Assembly (NCBI GenBank): GCA_031266115.1 | Contig: JAISBQ010000155.1 | Coordinates: 1-10,965 of the forward strand | Direction of reading: 5' to 3' | Length of the DNA stretch: 10,965 nucleotides | Source of the DNA: Bifidobacteriaceae bacterium | GTDB taxonomy: Bacteria > Actinomycetota > Actinomycetes > Actinomycetales > WQXJ01 | Shown here: positions 7,224 through 10,965 of the stretch, piece by piece | Position numbering within the stretch: the first letter of the stretch is position 1 | How the letters are laid out: every line of letters begins with the position of its first letter | The notes under the pieces: generated by a model | Told to the model about the DNA's origin: nothing | What the model saw: only the letters and a program-made list of their open reading frames with translations | The model's database searches: none | Program-made: the position numbers and the translations under genes

Positions 7224-8165
7224 TCATGAAGACGCGAGTATTCTTGCCGCGTTCTCTTCGAGGCTGCGGTTGGCCGCGGCGAGTTCTTCGAGCCTTGGCC
7301 GCATCGCGTCGACTACTCGCTCCACTGCCTCCCGGCTGGCGGTCGCCGCTACCTCCCAGAATCCGACGTTCGCCTTGCATGTTGCATCCGCCGTCGCTAC
7401 GCGTTTCTCCTCGTCCGTTGGACTCGACGTCTCCCAATAGGACTCCACGCTCCCGTTGGGCAGCTCTGCGATGGTCGCAAACTCCGTGAGCGCGGCGTGG
7501 GGGTCAGAGTATGAGTACCCCTCGCGTGCCATGCACTCGCTCCACCGCTCGGCGCTCGCCACCACCTCACCCGCCACGCGCGCCTGACTCCTGGCACTCG
7601 ACCGCGCCTCAGTCCCGACCTCCTGCCGGTCAGTCTCGGTGACCGAGACTCCCTCGTGGAGAAGGGCAACGAACTCGCCCGCACAACCCCCGACCTGGTC
7701 CGTCGTGCCCGCCACATAGTCAGTGCCCATCGCTGCCTCCAGGTAGCCAGGCGGTGCCGTCTCAGTCGAATTGGTCACCGTGAAGAACTCACTCATGGGA
7801 ACCTCGTGATAGCCATACTTCTGGGCATACTCCGCAATCCCCACGCCCCACCACGGGTCAAGCTCCGCCCGCCTGGACTCCTCAGCATCCTCAGCACTCC
7901 CGAAGAATCCACCCGAAGCGGGCGTAACCTCGAACCCTTCTTCACCCATACACGCATCCATGAACGTCGCCCGTGCATCCGTCTGAAGCGCTTGCAGTTC
8001 TGGACCTCCGTAGATGTAACTGTCGATCGAGGCCTCCGCATCAGGTATGCCCCGAGCGTCGCCCTGCGACACATCACCACTGCCGGAAGGTACGGAACCG
8101 CATCCAGCAATCGACACACCCAAGACCACGAGCGCCGCGGCAGCGGACCGACGGACAACACCCAT
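7224..8165 (-). CDS. Predicted lipoprotein of unknown function, duplicated CMxxxG[FY] motif
   Basis: 313 residues. Start chosen at ATG 8165: GGGAGGA sits 5 bases upstream and the peptide then begins with a lipoprotein signal, MGVVRR, a hydrophobic run to residue 20, and a lipobox IAGC with C22 as the lipidated cysteine. The frame is open further upstream to ATG 8366, but that extension is arginine-rich and would bury the signal. The mature part has four cysteines: C72 in CMGEEGF, C161 in GGCAGE, C211 in CMAREGY and C263 in ATCKANVG. The paired CMxxxG[FY] sites suggest an internal duplication and probably two disulfides. The C-terminal 45 residues look helical or coiled-coil (ERVVDAMRPRLEELAAANRS). 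The layout recalls poorly studied actinobacterial exported proteins, but I recognise no named family. It would sit on the outer face of the membrane; its position between GH3 genes suggests, but does not show, a link to glycan use. Confidence 0.85.
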   Translation of the reverse strand: MGVVRRSAAAALVVLGVSIAGCGSVPSGSGDVSQGDARGIPDAEASIDSYIYGGPELQALQTDARATFMDACMGEEGFEVTPASGGFFGSAEDAEESRRAELDPWWGVGIAEYAQKYGYHEVPMSEFFTVTNSTETAPPGYLEAAMGTDYVAGTTDQVGGCAGEFVALLHEGVSVTETDRQEVGTEARSSARSQARVAGEVVASAERWSECMAREGYSYSDPHAALTEFATIAELPNGSVESYWETSSPTDEEKRVATADATCKANVGFWEVAATASREAVERVVDAMRPRLEELAAANRSLEENAARILASS

Positions 8166-8170
8166 CTGGT

Positions 8171-8177
8171 TCCTCCC
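8171..8177 (-). promoter_or_regulatory. Ribosome binding site of the lipoprotein gene
   Basis: GGGAGGA on the minus strand, 5 bases before ATG 8165. It is close to the full anti-SD complement and decides the start of the lipoprotein against the upstream in-frame ATG at 8366. Confidence 0.75.
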
Positions 8178-8312
8178 ACATCCAAGCCCCCTGCGCAGAA
8201 CCGCAAGGACCACCCTCAATGGGGACCTACGCCCACACGCACTACGCCGACCAGACTGCCACAAGCCAACGTTCGAACACCGCCAGATGGCGCCAGACAC
8301 CGACACCAAGCT

Positions 8313-8332
8313 GGTGACACCCGCCGCCATCG
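8313..8332 (+). repeat. 20-bp intergenic repeat, copy 2
   Basis: Identical to 6837-6856. It lies 178 bp upstream of the plus-strand GH3 start and 147 bp upstream of the lipoprotein start. Its orientation relative to its GH3 gene is opposite to that of copy 1 relative to the giant gene. The 12-bp half CCGCCGCCATCG recurs at 8449-8460. Confidence 0.75.
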
Positions 8333-8371
8333 GCGCTGGACACACTCTTGGTTCCAGATGCGCCAAAAGGC

Positions 8372-8401
8372 TTGCTGCGCCCGGAGGGGCGCCGATAGAC
8401 T
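8372..8401 (+). promoter_or_regulatory. Candidate promoter for the plus-strand GH3 gene
   Basis: TTGCTG (8372-8377) and TAGACT (8396-8401) are 18 bases apart. They match the consensus at 3 and 4 of 6 positions. A transcript from here would begin near 8408, at the foot of the hairpin at 8409-8426. Motif match only. Confidence 0.3.
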
Positions 8402-8408
8402 CCCCGGC

Positions 8409-8426
8409 GGCTGCAGGGCCGCAGCC
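8409..8426 (+). repeat. Hairpin in the predicted leader of the plus-strand GH3 gene
   Basis: GGCTGC-AGGGCC-GCAGCC makes a perfect 6-bp stem with a 6-base loop, about 85 bp before the GH3 start. No T run follows, so it is unlikely to be a simple terminator. It may stabilise the 5' end or act as an operator. Confidence 0.4.
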
Positions 8427-8495
8427 TCAACTCGCCGTGGCCCGGCGTCCGCCGCCATCGCGGCCAGGGCGTCCACCGGCGGACTCGTACCCTGC

Positions 8496-8501
8496 GAAAG
8501 G
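8496..8501 (+). promoter_or_regulatory. Ribosome binding site of the plus-strand GH3 gene
   Basis: GAAAGG lies 9 bases before the ATG at 8511. No other start in this frame gives both an SD site and a complete signal peptide. Confidence 0.6.
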
Positions 8502-8510
8502 CATACCCGA

Positions 8511-10965
8511 ATGACACAACTCAGGAAGACCTCACCCTTCACGCGGTCGAAGGGGGCGCTCGCACTCCTCGCAACCGGCATCGTCGCCGCACTCGCCGCG
8601 GTCGGTGTCGGGCCGGCTGGACCGGCCGGCGCGGCGGACGCCGTGCCCATCTACCAGGACCTGTCGCGCTCCTTCGAGGAGCGCGCCGCGGACCTGGTCT
8701 CGCGGATGACCACGCAAGAGAAGATCGGCCAGCTGGTCGACGGCGCACCAGCGATCCCTCGCCTCGGCATCCCTGCCTACAACTACTGGAACGAGGCGCT
8801 CCACGGCGTGACCAGCCCGGCCGGGTCCACCATGTACCCGAGCGGCACCGCCATCGCCTCCACCTGGAACCGGGACCTGACCTACGACATCGGCACCGGG
8901 ATCTCCGATGAAGCCCGCGCCCAGAACAACGTCACCACAGGTCTGCCGAAGAAGCTGACCTACTGGTCGCCCACGCTCAACCTCGCCCGCGACCCACGCT
9001 GGGGACGCGCCGACGAATCCTACGGCGAGGACCCCTACCTGACCGGCCAGATCGGTGCCGAGTTCGTCCAGGGTCTCCAGGGCAACGACCCGACCTACCT
9101 CAAGGCCGTGTCCACACCCAAGCACTACCTCGCCAACAACTCCGAATCCGACCGACGCAACGGCGACGCCATCGTCACCGAGCGGGAAATTCGCGAGTAT
9201 TACACGCCGGCCTTCGCTTACACCCTCAGCCCCGAAGTGGGCGCGCGGTCCTTCATGACCTCCTACAACCGGGTCAACGGTGTGCCCGTCTCCGCCTCGA
9301 CGTATGCGCTGGAGACCCTCGCCAAGCGGACCTGGGGATTCGTGGGCCACGTCACCACCGACTGCGGCGCCGTGAAGACCATCTGGAACCGGCACCTGTG
9401 GCAACCCGAGGGATTCACCCGGCCCGCCACCGAGGAAGAGGTCGCCGCCTGGTCCGTCAAGGCCGGCTCCGACATCGACTGCCAGGCCACCACGTATCCG
9501 CTGTACATGCAGGGCGCCTACGACAAGGGCCTGGTCACCGAGGCCAACCTCGATGCCGAGGTGTACAACCTGTTCGCCACCCGCATGCACACCGGCGAAT
9601 TCGATCCCGCATGGAAGGTGCCCTACCGCTCCTCCGCGTACACGCTCGCCAACCAGTGGGCGTCGGATGAGCACTTCGCCACATCCAAGGCCGTCGCGGA
9701 CGAGGCGCCTGTGCTACTCAAGAACAACCCGATCCGTTCGGGAGCCAACGGCAACACCCTCACCACCACGCCCGGCCTGCCCTTGACTGACGATGACGCC
9801 CGCAACCTTGTCGTGGTCGGCTACATGGCGAACGAGTTCACCGCCGGCGGCTACTCGGGATCCAACCCGCGCGATGGCCGCTCCTTCAAGACGGCGATCA
9901 CCGACATGGTCCAGGAGGTCGCACCCGGCGCAAACCCGCCCACGTTCTACGACGGCGTGACCCCGAACAACGCCGTCGCCAAGCCCGGCGTCCAGGCTCT
10001 GGTCTTCCGCGACGCGGCCGGTTCCCTCAAGGAAATCCGCGCCGACGCCACCCCCAACGGCTACCCGGCGTCGCTGACCAAGACCCCAGACCCCGACCAG
10101 TTCGTGATCTGGGAGGGCTGGCAGGGCATCAGCTACTTCAACGGCCCCTACTTCGCGCCAAGCTCCGTGTGGGGCGGGTACATCGACGCCTATGTCAACA
10201 TCCCCGCAGGCACCACCCAGCTGTGCCTCACCCAGTCCGGCACCCCAGGCACGGGCGCCTTCTTCGACGTCTACCTCGGCACCGGCGCCCCTGGCGAGAC
10301 CACCGGCGGCGTGTTGGCGAGTATCCCCGCGGACGGGGCCGCGTCATCGTGCACCCCAGATAACCCCAACGGCGCGGTGCCCTACTCCGGGCCGACCGGC
10401 GGAGATCCGGTCCACCTCATTGTCAAGTGGAACCCCGGCACGCTCGGTGAATACGGGCAGCAGGGACAGGCCGGCACCCCGTGGGCGTACAGCCTGGATT
10501 CTGCGGCCGAGGACACGATCAAGAACGCCGATGCCGTTGTCGTGGTGGTCGGCACACGCACCGGAGAATCGGCTGAAGAAATGGATCGCACCAACATCGA
10601 TGTCCCGAAGTTCCAGGACGAACTGGTGCGGAGAGTAGCCAACCTCAACGCGCACACCGTGGTGTGGATGCAGACCGTGGGCCAGATGGACATCGAACGG
10701 TTCCGGGGCACCTGGACCACATCCGGCCCCACGGTCACCCACGAGGTTCCCTCCATCGTCTGGTCCAACTACAACGGCCAATCGCAGGCTTCGGCGATGG
10801 CGCAAACCCTGTTTGGGCAGATCAGCCCGTCCGGACGCTTGCCGTTCACGTGGTATTCCGATCTCACGGACCTGCCCAACCTGTGGGACTACGCCCTGGC
10901 ACCCACCGAGGGACGCTCCGGGCGCACCTACCAGTACTTCACCGGCCCGGTCTCGTACGCGTTTG
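8511..10965 (+). CDS. Secreted GH3 glycosidase, probable beta-xylosidase/arabinofuranosidase branch (3' end beyond window)
   Basis: 818 codons are visible and the frame runs off the right edge within the GYGLSY region (last residues SYAFG). The start is ATG 8511. Residues 1-44 form a signal peptide: basic RKTSPFTRSK, a hydrophobic core, and likely cleavage around AGAADA. The barrel, about 45-375, shows YNYWNEALHGV, ARDPRWGR, TPKHYLANNSE, YNRVNGVP and nucleophile D284 in VTTDCGA. The second catalytic domain starts near DEAPVLLKN (about 393) and is interrupted about 500-665 by a beta-rich, jelly-roll-like insert. The candidate acid/base is E689 in SAEEMDR. GRTYQYF is present. It is homologous to both units of the giant protein. 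A Thr replaces the Ser usually found just before the nucleophile. An Fn3-like and possibly Ig-like domains are expected past the edge. Extracellular release of xylose or arabinose from side chains is inferred; beta-glucosidase activity is not excluded. Confidence 0.93.
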   Translation, partial: MTQLRKTSPFTRSKGALALLATGIVAALAAVGVGPAGPAGAADAVPIYQDLSRSFEERAADLVSRMTTQEKIGQLVDGAPAIPRLGIPAYNYWNEALHGVTSPAGSTMYPSGTAIASTWNRDLTYDIGTGISDEARAQNNVTTGLPKKLTYWSPTLNLARDPRWGRADESYGEDPYLTGQIGAEFVQGLQGNDPTYLKAVSTPKHYLANNSESDRRNGDAIVTEREIREYYTPAFAYTLSPEVGARSFMTSYNRVNGVPVSASTYALETLAKRTWGFVGHVTTDCGAVKTIWNRHLWQPEGFTRPATEEEVAAWSVKAGSDIDCQATTYPLYMQGAYDKGLVTEANLDAEVYNLFATRMHTGEFDPAWKVPYRSSAYTLANQWASDEHFATSKAVADEAPVLLKNNPIRSGANGNTLTTTPGLPLTDDDARNLVVVGYMANEFTAGGYSGSNPRDGRSFKTAITDMVQEVAPGANPPTFYDGVTPNNAVAKPGVQALVFRDAAGSLKEIRADATPNGYPASLTKTPDPDQFVIWEGWQGISYFNGPYFAPSSVWGGYIDAYVNIPAGTTQLCLTQSGTPGTGAFFDVYLGTGAPGETTGGVLASIPADGAASSCTPDNPNGAVPYSGPTGGDPVHLIVKWNPGTLGEYGQQGQAGTPWAYSLDSAAEDTIKNADAVVVVVGTRTGESAEEMDRTNIDVPKFQDELVRRVANLNAHTVVWMQTVGQMDIERFRGTWTTSGPTVTHEVPSIVWSNYNGQSQASAMAQTLFGQISPSGRLPFTWYSDLTDLPNLWDYALAPTEGRSGRTYQYFTGPVSYAF

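Larger units (their letters stand above)
8166..8510. promoter_or_regulatory. Divergent control region between lipoprotein and GH3 genes
   Basis: These 345 bp separate two genes transcribed away from each other, so both promoters should lie here. Visible elements: the 8-bp palindrome GTTCGAAC (8271-8278); a direct repeat CGCCAGA (8281-8287, 8291-8297) that contains the inverted pair CGCCA-GA-TGGCG and the palindrome TGGCGCCA (8288-8295); the 20-bp repeat (8313-8332) with a 12-bp partial third copy (8449-8460); and a hairpin (8409-8426). No convincing promoter for the lipoprotein was found. Which elements bind a regulator cannot be told from sequence alone. Confidence 0.5.

Noticed and set aside
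6838..7489. Overlapping plus-strand frames of about 200 codons in the gap
   Set aside because: They run into the lipoprotein gene in antisense, have no ribosome binding site and show Ser/Arg/Pro-rich noncoding-type translations.
8166..8366. N-terminal extension of the lipoprotein to ATG 8366
   Set aside because: It would place 67 mostly basic residues before a clear lipoprotein signal, whereas ATG 8165 has a strong ribosome binding site.
8532..9674. 380-codon open frame on the minus strand
   Set aside because: Antisense to the plus-strand GH3 gene, which has a ribosome binding site, signal peptide and full GH3 motif set.
1..10965. CRISPR arrays, tRNA or rRNA genes, insertion sequences
   Set aside because: I saw no regularly spaced short repeats, no tRNA cloverleaf with conserved T-arm, no rRNA-like tracts, and no transposase motifs or terminal inverted repeats.

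Overview
The window is GC-rich, with codons that mostly end in G or C, and all three of its genes encode exported proteins. A high-GC Gram-positive actinobacterium that degrades plant polysaccharides outside the cell fits best. No marker gene allows a narrower placement.

Layout from left to right. (1) Positions 1-6598, minus strand: one uninterrupted reading frame of 2,199 codons that leaves the window at its left edge. It encodes a secreted protein with a signal peptide and two complete glycoside hydrolase family 3 (GH3) units in tandem. Each unit carries a jelly-roll-like insert, an Fn3-like domain and two Ig-like domains, and the repeat period is about 1,086 residues. A block inside the second unit (about 301-1260) has sharply different codon usage and looks like a recombined patch. 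(2) Positions 6599-7223: about 625 bp without a convincing gene, holding the upstream region of the giant gene and several inverted repeats. (3) Positions 7224-8165, minus strand: a 313-residue lipoprotein of unknown function. (4) Positions 8166-8510: a divergent control region. (5) Positions 8511-10965, plus strand: a third, separate secreted GH3 enzyme, cut by the right edge.

All three GH3 modules carry motifs of the beta-xylosidase / alpha-L-arabinofuranosidase branch: a WNEALHGV motif, DPRWGR, KHYL, an aspartate nucleophile in [ST]DC, a candidate acid/base Glu in SAE, and GRTYQYF near the end of the catalytic part. The locus therefore looks like an extracellular set for trimming xylan- or arabinan-type side chains, with the lipoprotein tethered to the membrane alongside. 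Substrate assignment is inferred from clade motifs. No transporter or regulator gene lies in the window. A 20-bp exact repeat occurs in both intergenic regions, each upstream of a GH3 gene, and may be a shared control site.
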